The notes under the pieces are model-generated. The model was not told where the DNA came from. It worked only from the letters and a program-made list of their open reading frames with translations, and did not search any database. From NCBI RefSeq assembly GCF_022370635.2, contig NZ_CP092362.2, positions 2,914,001 through 2,978,000 on the forward strand: DNA of 64,000 bases, read 5' to 3'. This document shows, piece by piece, positions 30,101 to 39,300 of the stretch; position 1 is the stretch's first letter, and every line of letters starts with the position of its first letter. The translations under genes were made by a program, and so were the position numbers. The stretch comes from Mycolicibacterium crocinum (GTDB lineage: Bacteria; Actinomycetota; Actinomycetes; Mycobacteriales; Mycobacteriaceae).

Positions 30101-30767
30101 GTCCGGCTCGGAGACCGGCGGGCGCCGTTACGCGCCGTTCACCGTGAACATCGAGCGGCTCAAGCCTTTTCACACGCTGACCGGCCGGATGCAGTTCTAC
30201 CTCGACCACGACTGGTTGCAAGACGCCGGTGAAGCGCTGCCGATCTACCGGCCGCCACTGGACATGCACCGGTTGTTCGGCGAGCCGCGGCTCGGTGACG
30301 ACGGTTCGACCCAGGTGACGGTGCGCTACCTGACTCCGCACAACAAGTGGTCGATCCACTCCGAGTACCAGGACAACCTGTTGATGCTGTCACTGTCGCG
30401 CGGCGGCCCGACGGTGTGGATGAGCACCGGTGACGCCGCCGGGATCGACGTCGCCGACAACGACTGGGTCGAATGTGTCAATGCCAACGGGGTTTTCGTC
30501 GGCCGGGCGATCGTGTCACACCGGATTCCGGACGGGTTGGTGTATGTGCATCACGCGCAGGAGCGGACCATCGACGTGCCCAAGTCGGTGACCACCGGCC
30601 GGCGCGGCGGTATCCACAACTCGGTGACCCGGCTGCTGGTCAAACCGACCCACCTGATCGGTGGCTACGCCCAGCTGTCCTACACGTTCAACTATCTGGG
30701 CCCGACCGGAAACCAGCGCGACATCGTGGCCACCGTACGCAAGCGAGCGCAGGAGGTGAGCTACTGA
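27123..30767 (+). CDS. narG: Respiratory nitrate reductase, alpha subunit
   Basis: A 1214-residue molybdopterin catalytic subunit that reduces nitrate to nitrite with quinol electrons, facing the cytoplasm. The N-terminal FS0 cluster ligands are His58, Cys62 and Cys66 (HGVNCTGSCSWK), with a fourth Cys near residue 101 in RGCPRG. The hallmark YADLPVASPQVFGDQTDVPES segment of membrane-bound NarG, which carries the Mo-ligand Asp, distinguishes it from formate dehydrogenases and Nas-type enzymes. No Tat signal is seen. The ATG at 27123 is used; ATG 27132 is an in-frame alternative with no better ribosome-binding site. It is first of a tightly overlapping five-gene operon. Confidence 0.96.
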   Translation: MAVMAGDSASEALLKLGRYVTGWSESDDGRAVFRRGGRAGDVFYRDRWSHDKVVRSTHGVNCTGSCSWKVYVKDGIITWEMQETDYPSVGPDRPEYEPRGCPRGAAFSWYTYSPTRVRYPYVRGVLLEMYREAKARLGDPVLAWRDITTDPDRRRRYQQARGKGGLVRASWQEAVEIAAAAHVNTIATYGPDRCAGFSPIPAMSMVSHCVGTRFIQLIGGVMTSFYDWYADLPVASPQVFGDQTDVPESGDWWDATYLMMWGSNVPVTRTPDAHWMAEVRYRGTKVVVVSPDYADNTKFADEWMPAQPGTDAALAMAMGHVLLTEFFVQRSVPFFTDYVRTYTDLPFLVRLDPHDDAYVPGKFLTAADLSDDTAADDAWKTVLLDENTGAPVIPNGSIGFRYAESGKGRWNLDLDGVTPALTMTGAQADPVEVLLPVFDAPDGSGSVLRRGVPARRVGGHLVTTVFDLMLAQYAVARPGLPGQWPDGYDDADTPYTPAWQSTITNVPAAQCIRIAREFATNSEQSQGRSMIIMGAGICQWFHGDVTYRAILALLILTGCMGRNGGGWAHYVGQEKCRPITGWISLANALDWSRPPRTMPGTSYWYMHTDQWRNDGYLADSLNSPLAQGHLAGAHTADAIATSAANGWMPFYPQFSTNPLQVAEDAQAAVEAGTAGSAAEYVTAALGDGRLEPAIRDIDAPQNWPRTLVLWRSNLMGSSAKGNEYFLRNLLGTHHNVLGEEDPAAPRPSEVVWHDRAPEGKLDLLVSADFRMTSTTLLSDVVLPAATWYEKHDLSSTDMHPFVHAFTPAIDPPWEAKTDFDAFHLLAQRFSELARTHLGVRKDLVSVPLMHDTPGETPPPGPTKPVYTMVERDYTAIADKLATVGPLADSAGFTVKNVTFPLAEETARLARTNGVMLGGAGDGRPAIDTDAKLAEAILSFSGTTNGALAVAGFRSLEERVGKQLHDLAEGSDEKRITFADTQRAPVPVITSPEWSGSETGGRRYAPFTVNIERLKPFHTLTGRMQFYLDHDWLQDAGEALPIYRPPLDMHRLFGEPRLGDDGSTQVTVRYLTPHNKWSIHSEYQDNLLMLSLSRGGPTVWMSTGDAAGIDVADNDWVECVNANGVFVGRAIVSHRIPDGLVYVHHAQERTIDVPKSVTTGRRGGIHNSVTRLLVKPTHLIGGYAQLSYTFNYLGPTGNQRDIVATVRKRAQEVSY

Positions 30768-32416
30768 TGCGGGTGATGGCCCAGATGGGCATGGTGATGA
30801 ACCTCGACAAGTGCATCGGCTGCCACACCTGCTCGGTGACCTGTAAGCAGGCCTGGACCAACCGGGCCGGCACCGAGTACGTGTGGTTCAACAACGTGGA
30901 AACCCGACCGGGCCAGGGCTATCCGCGTCGCTACGAAGATCAGGACCGCTGGCGCGGCGGCTGGGAGCTGACCAGGCGGGGAAAGCTCCGGCCCAAGTCC
31001 GGCGGCCGGCTGGCCAAATTGCTGGGCATCTTCGCCAGCCCGGTCCAGCCGGAACTGGGCGACTACTACGAGCCGTGGACGTATGACTATCAGAGTCTGG
31101 TGGACGCCCCGCTGGGCGACGACTTCCCGGTGGCGCGGCCCAAATCGCTGATCACCGGAAAGGACACCGCCGTCACCTGGTCGGCAAACTGGGACGACAA
31201 CCTGGGCGGGGCAAGCGAATACGGCGACCGCGATCCGATCGTCGAGAAAGTCCGCCGCGAGTCCGAGGAGAAGGTCCGCTTCGAGCTCGAGAAGACCTTC
31301 ATGTTCTACCTGCCCCGGATCTGCGAGCACTGCCTCAACCCGTCGTGTATGGCGTCATGCCCGTCGGGGGCGATCTACAAGCGGGCCGAGGACGGCATCG
31401 TGCTGGTCGACCAGGACCGTTGCCGCGGGTGGCGGCAGTGCATCACCGGTTGCCCCTACAAGAAGGTGTATTTCAATCACCGCTCCGGTAAGGCCGAGAA
31501 GTGCACGCTCTGCTATCCCCGCATCGAGGTCGGCCAGCCGACCGTGTGTGCGGAAACCTGCGTCGGGAGGCTGCGTTACCTGGGCCTGTTCCTGTACGAC
31601 GTCGATCGGGTGGGGGAGGCGGCAGCCACCACCGATCCCCAACAGCTCTATGAGGCACAGCTCGACGTGCTGCTCGACCCGCACGATCCGTCGGTGGCCG
31701 CGGCGGCCCGGCGCGACGGTATTCCCGAGGACTGGGTGCAGGCCGCGCGCCGGTCACCGGTGTACGCGCTGGCCAAGGTGTACCGGGTCGCGCTGCCGCT
31801 GCACCCGGAATACCGCACCATGCCGATGGTTTGGTACGTGCCGCCGCTGTCGCCGGTGGTCGACGTGCTCAGCGCGCAGGGCCACGACGGTGAGGATTGC
31901 GCGAACCTGTTCGGCGCCATCGACGCACTGCGCATCCCGGTCGAGTACCTGGCCGAGCTCTTCACCGCCGGACGCACCGACATCGTCACCGAGGTGCTGC
32001 GCAAACTGGCCGCTATGCGGTCGTACATGCGTGGCGTCACGCTACGCGGAGAGGGCGATCCGGCGGTTGCTGCCGGCGTGGGCATGTCGGAGGAATCGAT
32101 CTATGAGATGTACCGGCTGATGGCGATCGCGAAATATGAAGAGCGCTACGTGATTCCGACGGCCTATCAGGAACAGGCGCACGAGCTGGAGGAGATGGGC
32201 TGTGCACTGGACTTCGACGACGGTCCGGGGATGTACGAGTCCGGGCCGTTCGGGGAAGCCAGCGGCCGGCCGACGCCCGTCGCGGTCGAGACGTTCACCG
32301 CGCTGCGGCAGCGCCAGACCAGTGATGCGGCGGCCTCCAGTGAGGAGTTGCGCACCGAGCGGGTGAACCTGCTGAACTGGGACGGCAACGGTGCGCCGGA
32401 AGGGTTGTTCCCGTGA
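30767..32416 (+). CDS. narH: Respiratory nitrate reductase, beta (iron-sulfur) subunit
   Basis: A 549-residue electron-transfer subunit carrying four ferredoxin-like clusters, all visible: CIGCHTCSVTCKQAW; CEHCLNPSCMASCPSGAIYKR; CRGWRQCITGCPYKK (Trp in place of one Cys, the 3Fe-4S site); and CTLCYPRIEVGQPTVCAETC. It links heme b in NarI to NarG. ATG 30767 overlaps the narG stop (TGATG) and is preceded by AGGAGGTGAG, a strong ribosome-binding site inside narG. Confidence 0.97.
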   Translation: MRVMAQMGMVMNLDKCIGCHTCSVTCKQAWTNRAGTEYVWFNNVETRPGQGYPRRYEDQDRWRGGWELTRRGKLRPKSGGRLAKLLGIFASPVQPELGDYYEPWTYDYQSLVDAPLGDDFPVARPKSLITGKDTAVTWSANWDDNLGGASEYGDRDPIVEKVRRESEEKVRFELEKTFMFYLPRICEHCLNPSCMASCPSGAIYKRAEDGIVLVDQDRCRGWRQCITGCPYKKVYFNHRSGKAEKCTLCYPRIEVGQPTVCAETCVGRLRYLGLFLYDVDRVGEAAATTDPQQLYEAQLDVLLDPHDPSVAAAARRDGIPEDWVQAARRSPVYALAKVYRVALPLHPEYRTMPMVWYVPPLSPVVDVLSAQGHDGEDCANLFGAIDALRIPVEYLAELFTAGRTDIVTEVLRKLAAMRSYMRGVTLRGEGDPAVAAGVGMSEESIYEMYRLMAIAKYEERYVIPTAYQEQAHELEEMGCALDFDDGPGMYESGPFGEASGRPTPVAVETFTALRQRQTSDAAASSEELRTERVNLLNWDGNGAPEGLFP

Positions 32417-33012
32417 GAATCCGGCGACGTGAGCCTGACCACCGGGTGCTGTACCTCGTGGCGGCCCGCTGCCTCGATTATCCGACGACCGAGTTCGTCG
32501 CGATGCTTCCCGCCTGTGTTGCGGCGCTCGCCGAGCACGGTAATTCGCCACCCGTTGTCACGCTGCGGGAGTTGCTCACCGCGCTGAGCACCCGGACATT
32601 GGCCGACCTTCAGAACAACTACGTCGAGACCTTCGACTTCAGCTCCAAACACGCGCTGTATCTGTCGTATTGGTCCGACGGCGATACTCGCCGCCGGGGT
32701 GAGGTGCTGGCCCAATTCAAGTCCGTGTATCGCCAGAGCGGCGCCGTCATCGACACCCACGGCGAGTTGCCCGACTACCTGCCGCTGGTTCTGGAATTCG
32801 CGGCTCGCGGCGATCTCGAGGCCGGCCGCGCGCTGCTCGCGCGCTACCGCTCAAGTCTGGACATGCTTCACAAGAGCCTGCACAGCAAGGAAAGTCACTA
32901 CGCCCGGGCCGTCGCCGCGGTGTGCGACACGCTTCCAGCAGCCCATGCGACAGAAGCGCCACCACCGCCCACCGAACTGGTGGGCCTGACCGGATACCAG
33001 GGGCGGCCATGA
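32413..33012 (+). CDS. narJ: Nitrate reductase assembly chaperone
   Basis: A 199-residue all-helical NarJ/TorD-family protein, close to the 201 residues of the M. tuberculosis NarJ. It shows the signature NNYVETFDFSSKHALYLSYWSDGDTRRRGEVL and DYLPLVLEFAA. It binds apo-NarGH and helps insert the molybdenum cofactor before membrane attachment; it is not part of the final complex. The GTG start overlaps the narH stop by 4 bases (GTGA), and the stop overlaps narI (ATGA). Confidence 0.95.
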   Translation: MRIRRREPDHRVLYLVAARCLDYPTTEFVAMLPACVAALAEHGNSPPVVTLRELLTALSTRTLADLQNNYVETFDFSSKHALYLSYWSDGDTRRRGEVLAQFKSVYRQSGAVIDTHGELPDYLPLVLEFAARGDLEAGRALLARYRSSLDMLHKSLHSKESHYARAVAAVCDTLPAAHATEAPPPPTELVGLTGYQGRP

Positions 33013-33752
33013 CCATACTGCTCTGGGGTGTGCTGCCGTATCTGTGCATAGGTAGCCTCGTCGGCGGGTCGATCTGGCGATACCGCTACGACAAGTTCGG
33101 CTGGACCACCCGCTCGTCGCAACTGTATGAGTCGCGCCTGCTGCGGATCGGTTCGCCGCTGTTCCACTTCGGCATTCTGGTGGTGGTCGTGGGACACGTT
33201 GTCGGCCTGCTGATTCCGCGGTCCTGGACCGACGCGATCGGCGTCGACGAGAGCCTGTACCACTTCCTGGCACTGTCACTCGGTGCGGTCGCCGGGGTGT
33301 GCACACTGGCCGGCATCGTGATCCTGGTGTACCGCCGTCGCACCACGGGGCCGGTGTTCATGGCGACCACCAAGAACGACAAGCTCATGTATGTGCTGCT
33401 GGTCGGCGCGATCGTCCTGGGTTTGTGGACCACGGTGGTGGCGATCGGCGAAGGTCACGACGCGGCGAACTACCGCGAGACGGTGTCGCCGTGGTTCCGT
33501 TCGGTGCTGGTGTTGCGGCCCGACATAGCCGCGATGGCTGCCGCGCCGATTCAGTTCCACATCCACGCCGTCGTCGGAATGCTGCTGTTCGCGGTCTGGC
33601 CCTACACCCGCTTGGTGCACGCGTTCACCGCGCCGGTGCACTACCTGTTCCGGCCCTACATCGTCTACCGGTCCCGCGACCAACGGCCGATCGGCACCCG
33701 TCCCACCCGAACGGCGTGGAGCGCGGTTGGAACTGCGGACCGCGACCGATGA
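33009..33752 (+). CDS. narI: Respiratory nitrate reductase, gamma (cytochrome b) subunit
   Basis: A 247-residue membrane diheme cytochrome b that oxidises quinol and anchors NarGH. It has five transmembrane segments. Histidines suitable as heme ligands are seen in LFHFGILVVVVGHVVGLL (second helix) and IQFHIHAVVGMLLFAVWPYTRLVHAF (last helices). ATG 33009 overlaps the narJ stop, and narI in turn overlaps the transporter start at 33749. The complete GHJI set implies a functional membrane complex. Confidence 0.96.
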   Translation: MTILLWGVLPYLCIGSLVGGSIWRYRYDKFGWTTRSSQLYESRLLRIGSPLFHFGILVVVVGHVVGLLIPRSWTDAIGVDESLYHFLALSLGAVAGVCTLAGIVILVYRRRTTGPVFMATTKNDKLMYVLLVGAIVLGLWTTVVAIGEGHDAANYRETVSPWFRSVLVLRPDIAAMAAAPIQFHIHAVVGMLLFAVWPYTRLVHAFTAPVHYLFRPYIVYRSRDQRPIGTRPTRTAWSAVGTADRDR

Positions 33753-34969
33753 GCGCGCCGGGGATCGACACCGACGCCGCCCTGCCGGGGCGAGGGCGCA
33801 ATCTCGCGCTGGCGACATGGGCCTTCGCCGTGACGTTCTGGGCGTGGAACATCATCGGGCCGTTGGCTGTCCGCTACGCCGAGCACATGCATCTCAACAA
33901 CAACCAGAAGGCGCTGTTGATTGCCACGCCTGTGCTGGTGGGGGCGGTCGGCCGGATTCCGGTGGGGGCGCTCACCGACCATTACGGCGGACGGCTGATG
34001 TTCCCGATCATCACGGCCGTCACCGCGCCACTGGTTCTGCTGGTGGCGTTCGCCGGCAATGCCGGGTCGTTCACGCTGATGCTGGTGTTCGGCTTCCTGC
34101 TGGGCCTGGCCGGCACGACCTTCGCGATCGGTATTCCGTTCGTCAACCAGTGGTATGCGCCGAGCAAGCGCGGTTTCGCCACCGGAGTGTTCGGTGCCGG
34201 CATGGGTGGCACCGCGCTGTCGTCGGCGTTCACCCCGCGGTTCGTCGCCTGGTTCGGCTACACGACCACCCACGTCATCCTGGCCGTGGCGCTGGTCGCG
34301 ACCGCGACGCTGTGCTGGTTCGGGATGCGTAACTCACCGAGATATGTGCCGAACCACGATCCGGTGCTACCGAAACTGCTTGCGGCGCTGAAACTTCCGG
34401 TGACCTGGCAGATGTCGTTGCTCTACGGCGTGGTCTTCGGCGGATTTGTGGCCTTCTCCACGTACCTGCCGACGTATCTGAAGGACGTCTACTCGTTCGA
34501 CCTCGCCGGTGCGGGCACCCGCACCGCCGGGTTCGCGATCGCGGCGGTGGTCGCGCGGCCGATCGGCGGCATGCTGTCCGATCGGATCGGCCCCCGCACC
34601 GTCGTGAGCACCTCGTTGCTCGGTACCGCGGTGCTGGCTGCCGTGGTGGCGTTCCGCCCACCGCTGGAGTGGCCGGCTGGTGTCGACTTCGTCGGTCTCG
34701 CGTTCTTCCTCGGGTTGGGCACCGGTGGTGTGTTCGCCTGGGTCGCGCTGCTGGCCCCGCCGGAGCGGGTCGGCAGCGTCACCGGGCTGGTGGGCGCAGC
34801 CGGCGGACTGGGCGGCTACTTCCCGCCGTTGGTCATGGGTGCCACCTACGAGTTGCTGCTGCCGGGTTACGGCATCGGGTTGGCGCTGCTGACCCTGGTC
34901 GCTCTCGGCGCAATGGTGTTCGCGCGGTTCGGGGTCAAGGACGCGCCGCGCGAGGCCCGATTGGGGTAG
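33749..34969 (+). CDS. narK: Nitrate/nitrite transporter of the NarK family (MFS)
   Basis: A 406-residue MFS protein with 12 transmembrane segments. It has the nitrate-porter features GRIPVGALTDHYGGR and FALIGIPFVNQWY-type glycine-rich segments (GLAGTTFAIGIPFVNQWYAP), with a second nitrate signature GLVGAAGGLGGYFPP near the C-terminus. ATG 33749 overlaps the narI stop, making narGHJIK one translationally coupled operon, comparable to narK2 working with narGHJI in M. tuberculosis. It most likely imports nitrate and/or exports nitrite for respiration. A second, longer NarK-type protein at 49081 belongs to the assimilation cluster. Confidence 0.92.
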   Translation: MSAPGIDTDAALPGRGRNLALATWAFAVTFWAWNIIGPLAVRYAEHMHLNNNQKALLIATPVLVGAVGRIPVGALTDHYGGRLMFPIITAVTAPLVLLVAFAGNAGSFTLMLVFGFLLGLAGTTFAIGIPFVNQWYAPSKRGFATGVFGAGMGGTALSSAFTPRFVAWFGYTTTHVILAVALVATATLCWFGMRNSPRYVPNHDPVLPKLLAALKLPVTWQMSLLYGVVFGGFVAFSTYLPTYLKDVYSFDLAGAGTRTAGFAIAAVVARPIGGMLSDRIGPRTVVSTSLLGTAVLAAVVAFRPPLEWPAGVDFVGLAFFLGLGTGGVFAWVALLAPPERVGSVTGLVGAAGGLGGYFPPLVMGATYELLLPGYGIGLALLTLVALGAMVFARFGVKDAPREARLG

Positions 34970-35006
34970 CTTCTCCTCGGCACGTTCGCTGTAGATCGAG
35001 GAGCGC

Positions 35007-35603
35007 ATGACGGACAACTCCCTCCGTAACCGGCGGATCATGATCGCGATCGTCGCCGCGGTGGCAGCGATCGCCATCGTCGTGCCGGTCGCCGGTGTGT
35101 TGCTGGCTCCGTTGTTGAACAAGCATCAGGACCTCGACAGCGCGTTGACCACGACCACCACGACGCCGCCGCCGCTGACCATCAAGCCACTGTCGCTGCG
35201 GCCGGTGACCGGAGGCCCCTTCGTCATCCGGCCGGGGGACTGCGACCCGCCGCCCCCGACGCCACCCGAGGCGCCGCTGCGGATCTGCGACATCCTCAAG
35301 TCCGCGGTGTACGAACTCGGACCCCAGGCGCTGACGGTTCAGCTCACCGACGTCGACTCGTTCCTGAACCCGTTGACCGCCAAGCAGATGGTCCAGGTGA
35401 CCATGACCTCGGAGTCGGCGCGCGCGTTCGCCGATTTCACCTCCTCGCACATCGACCAGCAGGTCGCGTTCGTGCGGGCCAACGTGGTCGTGTGGGCACC
35501 GAAGATCACCGAGCGGATCGACGGCGAGGTGCTGCAGCTCTCCGGTGACGTGACCGAGGAGCAGGCCCGCGAAATCGCGCGCATGCTCAAAGACGAGGCC
35601 TAG
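35007..35603 (+). CDS. Membrane-anchored protein with SecD-P1-like domain
   Basis: A 198-residue protein with one N-terminal transmembrane helix (MIAIVAAVAAIAIVVPVAGVLL), a Thr/Pro-rich linker and an extracytoplasmic domain. The C-terminal ~100 residues (VQVTMTSESARAFADFTSSHIDQQVAFVRANVVVWAPKI...LSGDVTEEQAREIARML) resemble the head subdomain of SecD P1. The multi-helix SecD core is absent, so it is not a Sec motor subunit by itself. ATG 35007 follows GAGGAG. It converges on the DUF202 pair with a 4-base overlap. Function unknown. Confidence 0.7.
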   Translation: MTDNSLRNRRIMIAIVAAVAAIAIVVPVAGVLLAPLLNKHQDLDSALTTTTTTPPPLTIKPLSLRPVTGGPFVIRPGDCDPPPPTPPEAPLRICDILKSAVYELGPQALTVQLTDVDSFLNPLTAKQMVQVTMTSESARAFADFTSSHIDQQVAFVRANVVVWAPKITERIDGEVLQLSGDVTEEQAREIARMLKDEA

Positions 35604-35929
35604 AGGCGGCTGTACTCCACGAGGATTGCCGCGCCCACCCCGGCGACGAGCGCGATCATGAACGCCGTGGCTCCTGGAACGAGGGACCGCGACAGCGGCG
35701 TTTGTCCGGTCAGCACGGTGTCGCGGACGCGTTGGTAGCGCCGCCGGACCAGAACGAGGCTGCCGAGCGCGGCGGCGCCGGTGAGCAGGACGCCGGGCCA
35801 CAGCGGAAATCGTTCGACCACACTCCACCGCACCAGCAGGGCACCGATCGCGAGCACCCCGATGATCGTGCGCTGCCAGGCGAGTGCCGTCCGCTCGGCC
35901 ACCGCCGTGGCGTCCGGGCTCTCGGTCAC
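35600..35929 (-). CDS. DUF202-type small membrane protein (second of pair)
   Basis: A 109-residue protein with three transmembrane helices and the DUF202 N-terminal signature ERTALAWQRT before the first helix. GTG 35929 overlaps the stop of the preceding DUF202 gene (GTGA), so the two are coupled and probably form a hetero-oligomer. No function is established for the family from this sequence. Confidence 0.78.
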   Translation of the reverse strand: MTESPDATAVAERTALAWQRTIIGVLAIGALLVRWSVVERFPLWPGVLLTGAAALGSLVLVRRRYQRVRDTVLTGQTPLSRSLVPGATAFMIALVAGVGAAILVEYSRL

Positions 35930-36297
35930 CGACCGAACTCGGCGAGGTAGACCAGCACTGCCGCTGCCACGATGATGATGGCCGCCCCGGAGACGATGAT
36001 CCGGGGAAGTGGATCGGTCGGCAACGGCCGCTTCTCGCGCATTGCCCGCTCGGCGCCATCCCACCGGACGTATGCCCCGGCGGTGACGATCAACGACAGC
36101 ACCAGCAGCAGCACGGTGATCACGATCCGGAACGGACGCGGACCGAAATCGTGGACCAGGCTGGCCAGGGCCACCGCGCCGGCCAGCAGCGCCAGACCCG
36201 TCCGCAACCAGGCCAGAAAGGTCCGTTCGTTGGCCAGGGTGAACCGGTAGTCGGGGTCGGTACCCACGCTGCGCAGCGGGGGCTTGCGGGCGAACAT
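35926..36297 (-). CDS. DUF202-type small membrane protein (first of pair)
   Basis: A 123-residue protein with three transmembrane helices and the family signature LANERTFLAWLRTGLALLAG. ATG 36297 is chosen because TAGGGT lies exactly 7 bases before it, which fits a leaderless transcript; an in-frame codon at 36327 would lie upstream of that promoter. Its partner gene overlaps its stop. It is divergent from dnaE1. Confidence 0.8.
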   Translation of the reverse strand: MFARKPPLRSVGTDPDYRFTLANERTFLAWLRTGLALLAGAVALASLVHDFGPRPFRIVITVLLLVLSLIVTAGAYVRWDGAERAMREKRPLPTDPLPRIIVSGAAIIIVAAAVLVYLAEFGR

Positions 36298-36304
36298 GAG
36301 AATC

Positions 36305-36310
36305 ACCCTA
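36305..36310 (-). promoter_or_regulatory. -10 element for leaderless DUF202 pair
   Basis: TAGGGT on the minus strand followed by GATTCTC and the ATG at 36297. It has the same geometry as the TAGGGT before the gene at 21940. Confidence 0.5.
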
Positions 36311-36352
36311 GACACGTGCCGCGACACGCCGAAGGCTGTCGGTGCGCGGCCC

Positions 36353-36358
36353 TAGACT
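36353..36358 (+). promoter_or_regulatory. -10 element for dnaE1
   Basis: TAGACT 9 bases before the dnaE1 ATG, with no Shine-Dalgarno between. This suggests a leaderless or very short-leader mRNA. Confidence 0.45.
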
Positions 36359-36367
36359 GACGGGCCT

Positions 36368-39300
36368 ATGGGTACTGGAACGTCTGCCGGATCTTTTGTG
36401 CACCTGCACAACCACACCGAGTACTCCATGCTCGACGGTGCCGCGAAGATCACGCCCATGCTCGCCGAGGCGCAGCGCCTGGAGATGCCCGCCATCGGTA
36501 TGACCGACCATGGAAACATGTTCGGGGCCAGCGAGTTCTACAACGCGGCCACCAAGGTCGGCATCAAGCCGATCATCGGCGTCGAGGCCTACATCGCGCC
36601 CGGTTCGCGCTTTGACACCCGCCGCATCCTGTGGGGCGATCCGGGCCAGAAGAGCGACGACGTCTCGGGTAGCGGCTCCTACACCCACATGACGATGGTC
36701 GCCGAGAATGCGACCGGCTTGCGCAACCTGTTCAAGCTGTCCACGCTCGCCTCGTTCGAGGGCCAGCTCGGCAAGTGGTCGAGGATGGATGCGGAGATCA
36801 TCGCCGAGCATGCCGAGGGCATCATCGCCACCACCGGCTGCCCGTCGGGTGAGGTGCAGACCCGGTTGCGCCTCGGCCACGAGAAGGCGGCGCTGGAGTC
36901 GGCCGCAAAGTGGCGGGAGATCTTCGGGCCGGACAACTATTTCCTCGAACTCATGGACCACGGCCTGTCGATCGAGCGCCGGGTCCGGGAGGGCCTGCTC
37001 GAGGTCGGCCGCAAGCTCGGCATCCCGGCGCTGGCCACCAACGACTGCCACTACGTCACCCGCGACGCCTCGCACAATCACGAAGCCCTGCTGTGCATCC
37101 AGACCGGCAAGACGTTGTCGGACCCCAACCGGTTCAAGTTCGACGGTGACGGCTACTACCTGAAGTCGGCCGCCGAGATGCGCGCCCTGTGGGACGCCGA
37201 GGTTCCGGAGGCCTGCGATTCCACCCTGCTGATCGGCGAGCGGGTGCAGTCCTACGCCGATGTGTGGACCCCGACCGACCGGATGCCGATCTTCCCGGTT
37301 CCGGACGGGCACGACCAGGGCAGCTGGCTGCGCCACGAGGTCGAGGCCGGTCTGCGCCGGCGCTTCCCGGACGGGGTGCCCTCGGAGTACACCGAGCGGG
37401 CCAGCTACGAGATCGACGTCATCTGCGGCAAGGGTTTCCCGTCGTACTTCCTGATCGTGGCCGACCTGATCAACTACGCGCGCTCCATCGACATCCGGGT
37501 GGGCCCGGGCCGTGGATCGGCGGCCGGTTCGCTGGTGGCCTACGCGTTGGGCATCACCAACATCGACCCGATCCCGCACGGTCTGCTGTTCGAGCGCTTC
37601 CTCAACCCCGAACGCCCGTCGGCCCCCGATATCGATATCGACTTCGACGACCGCCGGCGCGGCGAGATGGTGCGCTACGCCGCCGAGAAGTGGGGGAGTG
37701 ACCGGGTCGCCCAGGTCATCACCTTCGGTACCATCAAAACCAAAGCGGCGCTGAAGGATTCGGCCCGCGTTCACTACGGCCAGCCCGGCTTCGCGATCGC
37801 CGACCGGATCACCAAGGCGCTGCCGCCGCCGATCATGGCCAAGGACATCCCGCTCTCGGGTATCACCGACCCGAACCACGAGCGGTACAAGGAGGCCGCC
37901 GAGGTCCGCGGGCTGATCGACACCGACCCCGACGTTCGCACGATCTACGAGACCGCCCGCGGGCTCGAAGGCCTGGTCCGCAACGCCGGCGTGCACGCCT
38001 GCGCGGTGATCATGAGCTCCGAGCCGCTCATCGAGGCGATCCCGCTGTGGAAACGGCCGCAGGACGGCGCCGTCATCACCGGCTGGGACTACCCGTCGTG
38101 CGAGGCCATCGGCCTGCTGAAGATGGACTTCCTCGGCCTGCGGAACCTGACGATCATCGGCGACTGCATCGAGAACATCAAAGCCAACCGGGGAATCGAC
38201 CTGGATCTGGACACGTTGCCGTTCGACGACCCCAAGGCTTACGAGCTGCTGGGGCGCGGTGACACCCTCGGGGTGTTCCAGCTCGACGGCGGGCCGATGC
38301 GCGACCTGCTGCGGCGCATGCAGCCGACCGAGTTCAACGACATCGTCGCCGTGCTGGCCCTGTACCGGCCCGGCCCGATGGGCATGAACGCCCACAACGA
38401 CTACGCCGACCGCAAGAACAACCGGCAGGCCATCAAGCCGATCCACCCGGAGCTCGAGGAGCCACTCAAGGAGATCCTGGCCGAGACCTACGGCCTGATC
38501 GTCTATCAAGAGCAGATCATGTTCATCGCCCAGAAGGTCGCCTCCTACTCGATGGGCAAGGCCGATGCGCTCCGAAAAGCGATGGGCAAGAAGAAGCTCG
38601 AGGTCCTCGAGGCCGAGTATCAGGGCTTCAAGGAGGGGATGACCGCCAACGGCTTCTCCGAAAAAGCGGTGAAAGCCCTGTGGGACACCATCCTTCCGTT
38701 CGCCGGCTACGCGTTCAACAAATCGCACGCCGCCGGCTACGGGCTGGTGTCGTACTGGACCGCTTACCTCAAGGCGAACTACCCGGCCGAGTACATGGCC
38801 GGCCTACTCACCTCCGTCGGTGACGATAAAGACAAGGCCGCCGTTTACCTCGCCGACTGCCGCCGGCTCGGCATCACGGTGCTGCCACCAGACGTCAACG
38901 AGTCGGTGCAGAACTTCGCCTCGGTGGACGACGACATCCGGTTCGGGCTCGGAGCCATCCGCAACGTCGGGGCCAACGTGGTCAGCTCGCTGATCGCCAC
39001 CCGCACCGACAAGGGGAAGTTCACCGACTTCTCCGACTACCTGAACAAGATCGACATCGCGGCCTGTAACAAGAAGGTCACTGAATCTTTGATCAAGGCA
39101 GGCGCTTTCGATTCGCTGAAGCATCCGCGTAAGGGTCTGTTCCTGATCCACACCGATGCGGTCGACTCGGTGCTGGGCACCAAGAAGGCCGAGGCGATCG
39201 GCCAGTTCGATCTCTTCGGCGGTGGGTCGGACGACGGCGATGCCGGCGATGCGGCGTTCACCATTCGCGTGCCCGACGAGGAATGGGACGATAAGCACAA

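Noticed and set aside
27123..30767. Formate dehydrogenase or Nas-type reductase instead of NarG
   Set aside because: The YADLPVASPQ...QTDVPES segment, His ligand for the N-terminal cluster and the narHJI partners are specific for respiratory NarG.
36308..38728. 806-codon minus-strand open frame opposite dnaE1
   Set aside because: Antisense shadow of dnaE1 and the DUF202 start region; composition is low-complexity and no conserved motif is present.
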